A stretch of DNA of 15,020 nt from Rhizobium sp. Q54 (GCA_943324395.2 CALPLL020000020.1:1-15020); one strand, 5' to 3'; counted from the first letter of the stretch, positions 6,748 to 13,945 are shown. A program made the numbers and translations. Notes: a model not told the origin generated them from the sequence alone.

Positions 6748-6862
6748 ACAAAGTAATATTACAAGTACAAGGAATTCCTATTTTTTTTAAACAAGATCGT
6801 AACTCGTTGTTTTTCAATTCAGTTACGTAGAAAACCATTGTCTCATTTTATTACTTAAAATT

Positions 6863-7075
6863 ATGAAAAATTCAAATCAAAACAATTTGCCAACTGGGCA
6901 AATCCTTAGAATAAAAAAATTCCTTTATGTTGCTTCAATTTGCATAGTAATGACTATTTTAGCTTCATGTACTGCAGAGGAAGTGCCTACAACTAAACAA
7001 GATAAAAATCAAATACTATCGGCAAAAGAGGGGGGTATTGATCCACCGCCAACTGGAAATGGAACAAAACCATAA
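6863..7075 (+). CDS. Small lipoprotein, 70 aa, Gly/Pro-rich tail
   Basis: Residues 14-36 form a lipoprotein signal (ILRIKKFLYVASICIVMTILASC) with lipobox LASC and Cys36. The mature part is only about 35 residues: CTAEEVPTTKQDK, then a Gly/Pro-rich end (GGIDPPPTGNGTKP). Similar tiny 'SCTAEE/SCTADE' lipoproteins recur in Flavobacteriia near sensor kinases, from memory. It precedes a TPR histidine kinase by about 100 bp, and a 12-bp inverted repeat lies between them. The regulatory motif at 6689-6747 lies ahead of it. It could be a ligand or signal for the kinase, or simply a co-regulated envelope peptide; nothing in the sequence decides this. Confidence 0.75.
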   Translation: MKNSNQNNLPTGQILRIKKFLYVASICIVMTILASCTAEEVPTTKQDKNQILSAKEGGIDPPPTGNGTKP

Positions 7076-7096
7076 TATATACAATTAATTAATATT

Positions 7097-7153
7097 ATAA
7101 AGTGTTGCGGTAACAAACTATTTTATGTATTTTTTGAAACTGCAACACTTTAT
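7097..7153 (+). terminator. 12-bp inverted repeat between lipoprotein and kinase genes, possible partial terminator
   Basis: The arms ataaagtgttgc (7097-7108) and gcaacactttat (7142-7153) pair perfectly around a 33-base loop. The arms contain T runs, but there is no long U-tract after them, so it may act as a leaky terminator or mRNA stabiliser that sets different lipoprotein and kinase levels. Confidence 0.5.
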
Positions 7154-7177
7154 TAGCCAAAATAAGTCCTAAACTAA

Positions 7178-9172
7178 ATGCTTTTGAAAAATATTTTTTT
7201 TTTATTAATTAGCTCCTTCGTTATTTGGGGTTGTCAACAAAATTCAAATCAAAATTTAATTAATTCCGATAGATCTTTCAACAAAAAAGATAGTTTAGAT
7301 ATTTTTTATTTTAATTTATCAAATAAAAAATACGATACTATAATTCGAAGTCAATTATCTGAACTTGCTGAAAAGTACCGGGCAAATTTATCTTTTGAAA
7401 AATATTTTAAAATTTCAAAAATTATTGAAAGTAAGTCAGCCTTCATTAAAGATACTTTTGGAATATTAAAGGGAAAATCAAATATTGGAATCTATTATTA
7501 TAAAAAATTTACTTTAGACAGTTCTTATTTATTTGTATGTAATGCAGAAAAGATTTCCAATGAAACTAAAAACAAATTATTTTTAGGTAGTATTCTTCAA
7601 TTGAAAGCAAATATTCTTTGGTGTCATAAAGATTACTCAGGAGCAGAAGCTAGTGCAATTCAGGCTTTAAAAATTGTTTCTCAAAAAAAATATATTGATG
7701 ATATAATAGCTTGTTACATTACTATTGGCAATTGTTTGGAGGGAATGAATAATTATGAAAAAGCTTTAGAATATTACAACAAAGCAATTCATAAAATAGA
7801 TGATTTAGAAAAACCACTACAATATTCAGATTTAAAAAATCAAACCTACAACAACATTGCTCGAATATACCAAAAACAAAATTTGTATCAAAAAACAATT
7901 ACTTATTTAGAGAATAATGTGAATTTCAATAAATTAAAAAAATCTGATATAAAGACATATTCCTATTTAATTAAAACAATTGCCTATTCCAAATTTAAAT
8001 TAAATAATCCTGATGCACTGCCCTTATTTATTGAAGTATTACAAATTTCAGAAAGCACAAAATTTGTACCAACCCAAGTAGAAGCAAACACGTATTTAGG
8101 AGAATATTATTTGGACAAAAACGACACGTTAATCGCAAAAAGTTATTTTAACGTAGCACAAAAACTTTCTCACCGAAATCAAATTTATGAGGACGAATTA
8201 AAAATTTTACGGTTTTTGGCACTTGCCAATCCCGATAATGCGACTTATTATTCTGATCGATACATACAGTTAAATGATAGTCTCCAAAGTGTTGAGCGGA
8301 CAACTAGAGATAAATTTGCTAGAATTGAATTTGAAACGGATGAAGTAACTTCAAAAAATAAAATTGTTCAGGAAGAAAACAATAAACTTTCAAGACAAAT
8401 ACTTTATATAATAGTATTCACTTTTCTGTTTCTTATAATAATTTTTCTGTGGATTAGAATGAATACACAAAAAAATAAATCACGGGAATTACTGTTAAAA
8501 CAAGAACAACAAAAAGCCAATGAGGTTATTTATCAATTGATGTTAGACCAACAACAGAAAATTGAAGAAGGTAAAAATATTGAAAAGATAAGAATATCCC
8601 AAGAGTTGCATGATGGGGTTATGGGTAAACTATCTAGCATAAGGCTTAATCTATATGTTCTGAACAAAAAAACAGATGAAGAAACCATACAAAAATGCTT
8701 GGAACACATTAAAGAAATCCAAAACATTGAAAAGGAAATTAGAACAATTGCTCACGATTTAAATGGCGAGTTATTTTCCACAGAGGTTGATTTTATTGCC
8801 ATCGTTGAAAATATTTTCACAGCCATAAAAAATCATTCTAATATAGATTTTGATTTAAAGATTGGTGAAAATATCGATTGGGGCACCGTGTGTACCACTA
8901 TTAAAATCAATATTTATAGGATTATTCAAGAAGCGTTGCAAAATATTGATAAATATGCTGCTGCAAATAGAGTAACGATTAGTATGAACAAACTTGAATC
9001 TAATTTAATAATTAGTATTGAAGATGATGGAATAGGTTTTAATAAAAAGAATTTAAAAAATGGAATTGGTTTGCAAAATATGCAAAAAAGAGCTGAAGAA
9101 TGTGGCGGCTCTTTTCATATTCTTTCTACACCAAAAACAGGGACAAAAATAAGTTTGGTTATTCCGATTTAG
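7178..9172 (+). CDS. TPR sensor histidine kinase (HisKA_3 type), lipoprotein-anchored
   Basis: A 664-aa kinase. It begins with a lipoprotein-type signal (ISSFVIWGC, Cys19). An extracytoplasmic helical region with tetratricopeptide-like repeats follows (about 130-370; for example NCLEGMNNYEKALEYYNKAI and KSYFNVAQKL), then a membrane helix at about 408-426 (ILYIIVFTFLFLIIIFLWI) and a coiled coil to about 465. The phospho-acceptor box ISQELHDGVMGKLSSI has His478, the NarL-class HisKA_3 signature. The HATPase has N-box QEALQN (584-589), EDDGIGF (615-621) and NGIGLQNM. It should autophosphorylate and pass phosphate to the LuxR-like regulator that begins 32 bp downstream. The TPRs probably sense a protein or peptide in the periplasm. 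Confidence 0.93.
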   Translation: MLLKNIFFLLISSFVIWGCQQNSNQNLINSDRSFNKKDSLDIFYFNLSNKKYDTIIRSQLSELAEKYRANLSFEKYFKISKIIESKSAFIKDTFGILKGKSNIGIYYYKKFTLDSSYLFVCNAEKISNETKNKLFLGSILQLKANILWCHKDYSGAEASAIQALKIVSQKKYIDDIIACYITIGNCLEGMNNYEKALEYYNKAIHKIDDLEKPLQYSDLKNQTYNNIARIYQKQNLYQKTITYLENNVNFNKLKKSDIKTYSYLIKTIAYSKFKLNNPDALPLFIEVLQISESTKFVPTQVEANTYLGEYYLDKNDTLIAKSYFNVAQKLSHRNQIYEDELKILRFLALANPDNATYYSDRYIQLNDSLQSVERTTRDKFARIEFETDEVTSKNKIVQEENNKLSRQILYIIVFTFLFLIIIFLWIRMNTQKNKSRELLLKQEQQKANEVIYQLMLDQQQKIEEGKNIEKIRISQELHDGVMGKLSSIRLNLYVLNKKTDEETIQKCLEHIKEIQNIEKEIRTIAHDLNGELFSTEVDFIAIVENIFTAIKNHSNIDFDLKIGENIDWGTVCTTIKINIYRIIQEALQNIDKYAAANRVTISMNKLESNLIISIEDDGIGFNKKNLKNGIGLQNMQKRAEECGGSFHILSTPKTGTKISLVIPI

Positions 9173-9204
9173 TTATTTACTTTCACAATGAAGTAATTTT
9201 GAAT

Positions 9205-9873
9205 ATGGAAATGTCTATTAAAATTTTAATGGTTGAAGACCATCCTCTTCAAATTGAGGGTTACAAATCTATTTTGCAGTACAATGTAGACGGTTTTGAA
9301 ATAGAAACTACAGCTTGTAATAACTGCGAAGAAGCCTACTCAATTATTTCAAATCCCAAATCTCACTTAAATTTTGACATTGTTTTTTTAGATCGAAGTT
9401 TACCCCCTTACCCAGATAAAAAAATATTTACTGGGGAAGACTTAGCACTATTAATTAAGAAATTTTCCCCAAAAAGTAAAATAATGATGCTGACTTCTCA
9501 CGCAGAAGCATTTGTAATTTACGATTTAATTAAAAAAGTGCATCCAGATGGATTACTAATTAAAAGCGATTTCGATGGCGACGAATTATTAGTTGCTTTT
9601 AGTTCAGTATTAAAAGGAATAACTTATTATTCACAAACTGTTAAAGACAGTATAAAAGAATTATTGTCGCGAGAGAACTATTTAGATACTATCAACAGGC
9701 AGATAATAGTTCAATTAGGACAAGGTTTTAAAAACAAAACAATTGCATCACAACTGAATTTATCCGACAGTGCAGTTGAAAAGAGAAAATCAAAACTCAA
9801 AGATTTCTTTTTTATAAGTAAAGGCACCGATGAAGAATTAGTTAATGAAGCTCGCAAAATGGGGTTCATATAA
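9205..9873 (+). CDS. Response regulator with receiver and LuxR-like HTH domain
   Basis: The ATG at 9205 (MEMSIKILMVEDHP) is chosen because the receiver beta-1 strand starts there; the frame is open further upstream but that part overlaps the kinase gene. Receiver residues: acidic pair E11-D12, phospho-acceptor D63 (IVFLDRSLPP), T97 (MMLTSHAE), K120 (GLLIKSD). The C-terminal region (NRQIIVQLGQGFKNKTIASQ and SDSAVEKRKSKLKDFF) has the layout of a NarL/LuxR tetrahelical HTH. At 222 aa the length is normal for NarL types. It follows the kinase by 32 bp, so the two form a two-component pair. A motif overlapping its stop codon (9872-9930) and a copy upstream of the small lipoprotein are candidate targets. 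Confidence 0.92.
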   Translation: MEMSIKILMVEDHPLQIEGYKSILQYNVDGFEIETTACNNCEEAYSIISNPKSHLNFDIVFLDRSLPPYPDKKIFTGEDLALLIKKFSPKSKIMMLTSHAEAFVIYDLIKKVHPDGLLIKSDFDGDELLVAFSSVLKGITYYSQTVKDSIKELLSRENYLDTINRQIIVQLGQGFKNKTIASQLNLSDSAVEKRKSKLKDFFFISKGTDEELVNEARKMGFI

Positions 9874-9930
9874 CTTTAACATTTTTTACGGCAAACCCGT
9901 ACTTTCTCATTTTAAAGTTATAGTAGTTTT
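9872..9930 (+). promoter_or_regulatory. Multi-block regulatory/promoter motif, site B (upstream of the secreted-protein operon)
   Basis: The block aactttaacatttttt (9872-9887), a 9-base gap, ccgtactt (9897-9904), an 18-base gap and gtagtttt (9923-9930) match site A (6689-6747) block for block with identical gaps. It starts in the stop codon of the response regulator. If it is a promoter, the downstream operon has a leader of about 330 bases. Confidence 0.6.
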
Positions 9931-10279
9931 GACTTATACAAATTACAGCTTTTGTTAATCACTGAAATTTATTACTTCTATATTTTATTTTTAAATAAAA
10001 GCCTTGCTGTTTTTTATACATAGTGACCCTTTTTTGGGATGATAAGTATGGAAATCCCAGGCATATATACAATTTGGCATAAAATTTAAAACACCGCAAA
10101 AACGACGAAAACTGATTAAAAAACCAATTGATTTTGGCACATCAGAAAAGAATTAATTTGTAACAAGGTTTTATTTATCAGCCGACGTGGGCGGTACATT
10201 TAACTAATTTTAAAATATGTACCTAAAGTTATCGTCCTAGTGGTAGTCCATTGAATATAAATGGGAAGAGATTCTAATT
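9931..10279 (+). other. Long untranslated leader before the secreted-protein operon
   Basis: No gene is supported here; only very short frames exist. A small hairpin ccatt-gaatata-aatgg lies near 10250-10266, just before the start codon region. If site B is the promoter, this is the 5' untranslated region and could hold post-transcriptional control; no known riboswitch was recognised. Confidence 0.4.
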
Positions 10280-10846
10280 ATGAAAAATTTATTTTTTAGC
10301 TTAATTGCTACAGTTTTAATTACAGGAATTACTAATGCACAAGACAAAATACCAACTGAAGGATTAACAGTTGACTATTTTAATTATTTATTTGAACATA
10401 GTCCGGCAGCGCATAAAGCAAAAGTATTAGAGGTAGCACCAATTAGCGCAGAAAAATATAAGGAGCTCGCAAACGAAAATCCTGATTGGAAATATGCTGG
10501 AGTAAATAATTCAATTTCAATAGAGATTTTAGTTAATGATTTAAAAAGAATTGTATATGTAATGCCCTTAGCCGACGGAAATAAAGCCGTTACGTATATA
10601 GAAGAAAACGACAAGTTACTTGGTAAATATGTGGAGGTAAATATCGATGCAAAAGGAAATTTTGACTATTCAACTTTCAGCCGACCAAGAGGAATTAGAA
10701 TTTCACGCGACTGCGCAACAGGCGCAGGTCAAATTATGAATATGGGTACCGCTTTTGCATCACTAGGACTAGCCGGCTGTATTCCATGCGCATTTTCTGG
10801 CGGAGCCATTCTTGGCATAGCCGCAGCGATGTCTTTGTTTTGTTAA
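10280..10846 (+). CDS. Secreted protein with Cys/Gly-rich hydrophobic C-terminal tail (bacteriocin-like)
   Basis: A 188-aa protein. Residues 1-20 are a Sec signal peptide (MKNLFFSLIATVLITGITNA) with cleavage expected before QDK. A charged middle part (about 21-135) has no recognised domain. The last 45 residues differ sharply: Cys145, then a Gly/Ala-rich nonpolar run with Cys167 and Cys170 (GCIPC), GGAILGIAAA, and a final Cys188. Such a small-residue hydrophobic segment with paired cysteines resembles pore-forming bacteriocin peptides, with the middle part as a possible pro-region; this is inference. A membrane-anchoring tail is the alternative. It heads an operon with a 54-aa two-helix membrane protein, the size and type expected of an immunity protein. 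Site B probably drives it under the two-component system. Confidence 0.65.
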   Translation: MKNLFFSLIATVLITGITNAQDKIPTEGLTVDYFNYLFEHSPAAHKAKVLEVAPISAEKYKELANENPDWKYAGVNNSISIEILVNDLKRIVYVMPLADGNKAVTYIEENDKLLGKYVEVNIDAKGNFDYSTFSRPRGIRISRDCATGAGQIMNMGTAFASLGLAGCIPCAFSGGAILGIAAAMSLFC

Positions 10847-10864
10847 AAAGTAAAAACAAACTAT

Positions 10865-11029
10865 ATGAAAAAATATAATCTGCTGCATTATATACTATTA
10901 TTAGCTACGTTTGCAAATTTAATCTTATTTATTAAAACAATTTCAGATTTAAATTATCAAACATTAAGCTCGTTCTTTGGAATTTTACTTTTCGGGTTTC
11001 TTTTTTATAAATATCGACCTGCAAAGTGA
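10865..11029 (+). CDS. 54-aa membrane protein with two hydrophobic helices
   Basis: ATG at 10865 gives 54 residues ending in TGA at 11027-11029: MKKYNLLHYILLLATFANLI, then LFIKTISDLNYQTLSS, a second hydrophobic helix (FFGILLFGFLFY) and a basic end KYRPAK. It lies 18 bp after the secreted protein gene, and its stop overlaps the GTG start of the next gene (GTGA), so the three genes are translationally linked. No family was recognised. By size, topology and position it could be an immunity protein for the preceding product or a small membrane partner. The tight coupling makes it more likely a real gene than a chance frame. Confidence 0.65.
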   Translation: MKKYNLLHYILLLATFANLILFIKTISDLNYQTLSSFFGILLFGFLFYKYRPAK

Positions 11030-11436
11030 AATTTTTAAAACACCAAACTGTTTTTATATTCTTAATATTTTTTTTTAGTCAGAAAATAATAGCACAATCA
11101 GACTTTGAAAAAGTATTAAAAACAGGAGAAGTTTTAGTAAATGGATTGACATTTTTTAAAGGTGCAAAATCATCTAATATAAATTCTAAAACAATTGAAA
11201 GTATCTGTGTTAAAAATAAACTCGCAGAAAAAATAACTTTCAAAATTGTCGGAAAAGATGAAGATGATAATGACATTAAAAAAGACTTAGTAATTCAAAA
11301 AGATGGAAAAGAATGTTTTTTGGAACTTCCAAAAGGCGTTTATACTTATGAAATTGTTTTAGCCAACAAAGAAGTTTACAAAAAAGGAGAATACAAATTC
11401 AATGAAGAAATAACCATTACGGTTAAAGAAGAATAA
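11026..11436 (+). CDS. Secreted small protein of unknown function, 136 aa
   Basis: Starts with GTG at 11026, overlapping the previous stop by four bases (GTGA). No nearby ATG gives the signal peptide, so GTG is preferred. Residues 1-23 are a signal peptide (IFLIFFFSQKIIA, cleavage before QSDF). The mature part alternates charged and hydrophobic residues (KITFKIVGKDEDDNDIKKDL; GVYTYEIVLANKEVYKKGEY) in a pattern suggesting a small beta-sandwich. Two cysteines (ICVKN and ECFLE) could pair. No family was recognised. A strong terminator follows by a few bases, closing the operon that begins at 10280. Confidence 0.7.
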   Translation: MKFLKHQTVFIFLIFFFSQKIIAQSDFEKVLKTGEVLVNGLTFFKGAKSSNINSKTIESICVKNKLAEKITFKIVGKDEDDNDIKKDLVIQKDGKECFLELPKGVYTYEIVLANKEVYKKGEYKFNEEITITVKEE

Positions 11437-11440
11437 ATCT

Positions 11441-11480
11441 AAAGCAGTTTTTGGCTTTGTCAAAGACTGCTTTTATTTTC
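11441..11480 (+). terminator. Rho-independent terminator of the secreted-protein operon
   Basis: aaagcagt (11441-11448) pairs with actgcttt (11466-11473). Inner pairing continues through one G-U to a 13-bp stem with a 7-base loop, followed by a T-rich run ttttattttc. It lies 4 bp after the stop of the 136-aa gene. Confidence 0.88.
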
Positions 11481-11543
11481 ATTTATAAGTTTACTATCGA
11501 CAGCATAATATAACCAAAGTCGAAATCGAATAAGTCAACTACC

Positions 11544-11651
11544 AACAGCAGTTACACAAGATGCAAGGATTTAGTGGAATTGCCGTTCGCATTGAACTTT
11601 TTATTTAAATAGAAAATATGCAGTCACGAAGCATTGCACCTCGTTTAGCTG
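11544..11651. repeat. Imperfect palindromic element 5' of the OLD gene (flank 1)
   Basis: Arms at 11549-11566 (cagttacacaagatgcaa) and 11634-11651 (ttgcacctcgtttagctg) pair at 14 of 18 positions, one extra as G-T. The element shares the blocks aacagcagtt (11544-11553), tttagtg (11570-11576) and attgaactttt (11591-11601), in order, with the element at 13561-13675. Together they bracket the OLD nuclease gene. The rest of the 11481-11701 gap holds no gene. Confidence 0.5.
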
Positions 11652-11701
11652 GGGACATTAGGTGTCAGCTTATGGAAACCCGAAATTAAATATTAATACA
11701 T

Positions 11702-13546
11702 ATGAAAATTGTAAGTTTTACATTGGAAAATTTTAGAGGCTATAAGAAATCAACAACTATTAGCTTTAATGACTTGACTGTATTAATTGGAAAAAATGAT
11801 ATAGGTAAATCTACAATATTAGAGGCATTAGATATTTTTTTCGAGAACCGAAAATTAGATTCTGACGATGTTAATATTGGAGCAAAAAAGAGCAAAGAAC
11901 CTGTAAAACTTACCGCTGTTTTTTCAAATCTTCCTAATGAAATCAATCTTGATGCAGGAGCAAAAACTAATTTAAAAAATGAGTTTTTACTTAATAATGA
12001 ATTTCTTCTTGAAATTAAAAAAGATTTTTCAACTATAACTAAACCAAAAACATATATTGTTTGTAATCATCCTACAAACGCTGACTCAAATGATTTACAC
12101 AGTTTGAAAATTAAAGAATTACAAGCTAGAGCAAAGCAATTAAATATTCAAGGTGACTTCAAAGCAAGTGTGAAAAATGAAATTCGAAAAGCAATTTGGG
12201 ACAATCTTGGAGAAGCAATTACTTTTGATAGAACCGAGTTAGAGATAAGTGAAGAAGGTGTAAAAGATATTTGGGACAAACTATCAACAGAACTTCCTCT
12301 ATTTGCACTATTTCAATCAGATAGAAAAAATGACGAGAAGGATAAAGAAATTCAAGACCCATTAAAATTTGCCGCTGAACAAGCTTTTAAAAAGCATTTA
12401 GCTGTTTTAAACCAAATAAAGAAAGAAGTTGAAGAAGAAGTAGCTGAAATTGCAAATCTTACAATTGAAAAGTTAAAGGAAATGAATGAAGAAGTTGCGA
12501 AGCAACTTTCTCCTCAATTTCCATCAGAATTAAAATGGCATACACTTTTTAATCCTACCTTGACTAGTGACGAAGTGCCAATGAATAAAAGAGGAAGCGG
12601 AGTAAGACGACTTCTTCTGATCAATTTTTTCAGAGCAGAAGCGGAAAGAAAGCGAAATGAAAAAAACTCACCTAATGTAATTTATGCCATTGAAGAACCT
12701 GAAACCTCCCAACATCCAGATTGGCAAATTAAACTCATAGATGCTTTAAAAGAACTTGCTGATAATGGAACTGCTCAAATAATTACAACCACTCACAGCC
12801 CAGCTTTAGGAAGTCTTATACCTATTGAAAATTTAAGATTTATTCATAAAGAACAAAATGAAAACATAATTGAAATAGGAAATGAAAACAATATTGAAAA
12901 AATAGCAAAGACATTAGGTGTCCTTCCTTCATTAGAAAAACAACCAGAACAAGTAAAGGTATTTCTTTGTCTTGAAGGCCCAACCGATATTAATTTCTTT
13001 AATAACATTGCTCCACTATTTGAAGTCGATTTAGTGAATGATCCAAGAATTGTAGCTATTAGTCTTGGGGGTGGAACTTTAGGACATTGGGTTACAAATA
13101 ATTATTTAAAAAAATTAAATAAGCAAGAAGTTCACATATATGATAAAGATGAAGATTTGAAATATCAAGAATTTGTTAATGAAGTTAATAATAGAGGGTT
13201 AAATCATTTTGCTGTTCTTACTCAAAAAAGAGAATTAGAAAATTATTTTCATGAGAGCATTGTAATTCCGAGTTTTAAAGAGAACGATAGATTTGATATA
13301 ACGATATCAATTGATGATGAGTCTGACATTCCAACTATGATTGCAAAATTGAGACACAATCAAAGAAGTCCAGGGAAAGTTTGGGAAGAACAAGGGAAAA
13401 ATTATAGAGAAAAATGTTGCGGACACGTAAAAAAATATTTGAGTAAAAATACTTCAAGTCAAATGACAATAGACATTCTAAAAAGTAGAAATGCTTTTGA
13501 AGAAGTTAATATATGGTTTGAGGAAATTAAAAAAAGATTAAATTAA
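11702..13546 (+). CDS. OLD-family ATP-dependent nuclease (ABC-type ATPase + TOPRIM)
   Basis: A 614-aa overcoming-lysogenisation-defect protein. The N-terminal ABC/SMC-like ATPase has Walker A GKNDIGKST (30-38), a long central insertion with coiled coil (about 235-275), a Walker B region YAIEEPETSQHP (E331, E332) and H-loop TTTHSPAL (H365). The C-terminal TOPRIM nuclease has CLEGPTD (E425, D429), LGGGTL and IYDKDED (D481, D483), followed by the family's RELENYF. Such enzymes nick or cut DNA, and many act in phage defence. In Gabija (GajA) a UvrD-like helicase gene follows; in retron and PARIS systems other partners do. None is present here, so this is a stand-alone (class 1) type. Both sides carry related palindromes, suggesting it arrived as a single-gene cassette. 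Confidence 0.93.
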   Translation: MKIVSFTLENFRGYKKSTTISFNDLTVLIGKNDIGKSTILEALDIFFENRKLDSDDVNIGAKKSKEPVKLTAVFSNLPNEINLDAGAKTNLKNEFLLNNEFLLEIKKDFSTITKPKTYIVCNHPTNADSNDLHSLKIKELQARAKQLNIQGDFKASVKNEIRKAIWDNLGEAITFDRTELEISEEGVKDIWDKLSTELPLFALFQSDRKNDEKDKEIQDPLKFAAEQAFKKHLAVLNQIKKEVEEEVAEIANLTIEKLKEMNEEVAKQLSPQFPSELKWHTLFNPTLTSDEVPMNKRGSGVRRLLLINFFRAEAERKRNEKNSPNVIYAIEEPETSQHPDWQIKLIDALKELADNGTAQIITTTHSPALGSLIPIENLRFIHKEQNENIIEIGNENNIEKIAKTLGVLPSLEKQPEQVKVFLCLEGPTDINFFNNIAPLFEVDLVNDPRIVAISLGGGTLGHWVTNNYLKKLNKQEVHIYDKDEDLKYQEFVNEVNNRGLNHFAVLTQKRELENYFHESIVIPSFKENDRFDITISIDDESDIPTMIAKLRHNQRSPGKVWEEQGKNYREKCCGHVKKYLSKNTSSQMTIDILKSRNAFEEVNIWFEEIKKRLN

Positions 13547-13560
13547 AAAGCCGAACGCAT

Positions 13561-13675
13561 AACAGCAGTTTGGCAAAATGTCGAGTTTAGTGCTAAATTG
13601 AACAGCATTTTTTCGATTGAACTTTTGTGCAAAACTGAATATTTGTGTTCGATTTCTGACATTTCGCCAAGCTGC
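13561..13675. repeat. Imperfect palindromic element 3' of the OLD gene (flank 2)
   Basis: Arms gcagtttggcaaaatgtc (13565-13582) and gacatttcgccaagctgc (13658-13675) pair at 16 of 18 positions, one mismatch being a G-T wobble, around a 75-base interior. It shares aacagcagtt (13561-13570), tttagtg (13586-13592) and attgaactttt (13616-13626) with flank 1. It begins 15 bp after the nuclease stop codon. There is no U-tract, so it is not a simple terminator; it looks like an attC-style folded recombination site, though without a matching outer core pair. Confidence 0.55.
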
Positions 13676-13740
13676 AAAATATTGACGATAATTGGCTCTC
13701 GAAATAGAATAATAATAATAAAATCACTTATAAAAAATAA

Positions 13741-13929
13741 ATGGGAATTTATATAAATGCAATACTTGTATTCATTGTAGTTTTTGGAGGCTTAACATAT
13801 TTACTTTTTTGGATACCAAAGAAATTAGGCTATCCAAAAGTTGGTAAAATGTTAATCTTTTTATTTATATTATTCAAAAAGCGATATAATTTCCTCAAGT
13901 TCCAAAAACAGGTTAGACTTATTATCTGA
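13741..13929 (+). CDS. Small membrane protein, probably a broken remnant
   Basis: A 62-aa frame. A first transmembrane helix (INAILVFIVVFGGLTYLLFW) is followed by IPKKLGYPKVGK and the start of a second helix (MLIFLFILF), then a sudden basic stretch KKRYNFLKFQKQVRLII. The PKKLGYPKVGK segment recalls longer (about 120-aa) Flavobacteriia membrane proteins, from memory. In the +1 frame the same bases give SDIISSSSKNRLDLLSE ending in TAG at 13931-13933 right before the terminator. An internal deletion or frameshift that joined the two ends would explain this. It lies just downstream of flank 2 of the nuclease cassette. It could instead be a real short protein. Confidence 0.45.
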   Translation: MGIYINAILVFIVVFGGLTYLLFWIPKKLGYPKVGKMLIFLFILFKKRYNFLKFQKQVRLII

Positions 13930-13945
13930 ATAGTGTACATTTATT

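Noticed and set aside
9100..9204. Longer response regulator starting inside the kinase gene
   Set aside because: The extra residues would precede the receiver beta-1 strand and lie in kinase coding sequence; the ATG at 9205 gives a standard receiver start.
10384..10614. Open frame on the minus strand within the secreted-protein gene
   Set aside because: It lies fully inside a gene with a clear signal peptide, and its product has no recognisable feature; it is an antisense shadow, as are similar frames opposite the transposase, kinase and nuclease genes.
11702..13546. Gabija GajA
   Set aside because: The domain order fits, but no GajB-like UvrD helicase lies downstream; the general OLD-family call is safer.
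13557..13675. True integron attC site
   Set aside because: gcataac resembles one half of the core, but no complementary outer GTTRRRY-type partner was found beyond 13675, and no integron integrase is present; only 'attC-like' is justified.
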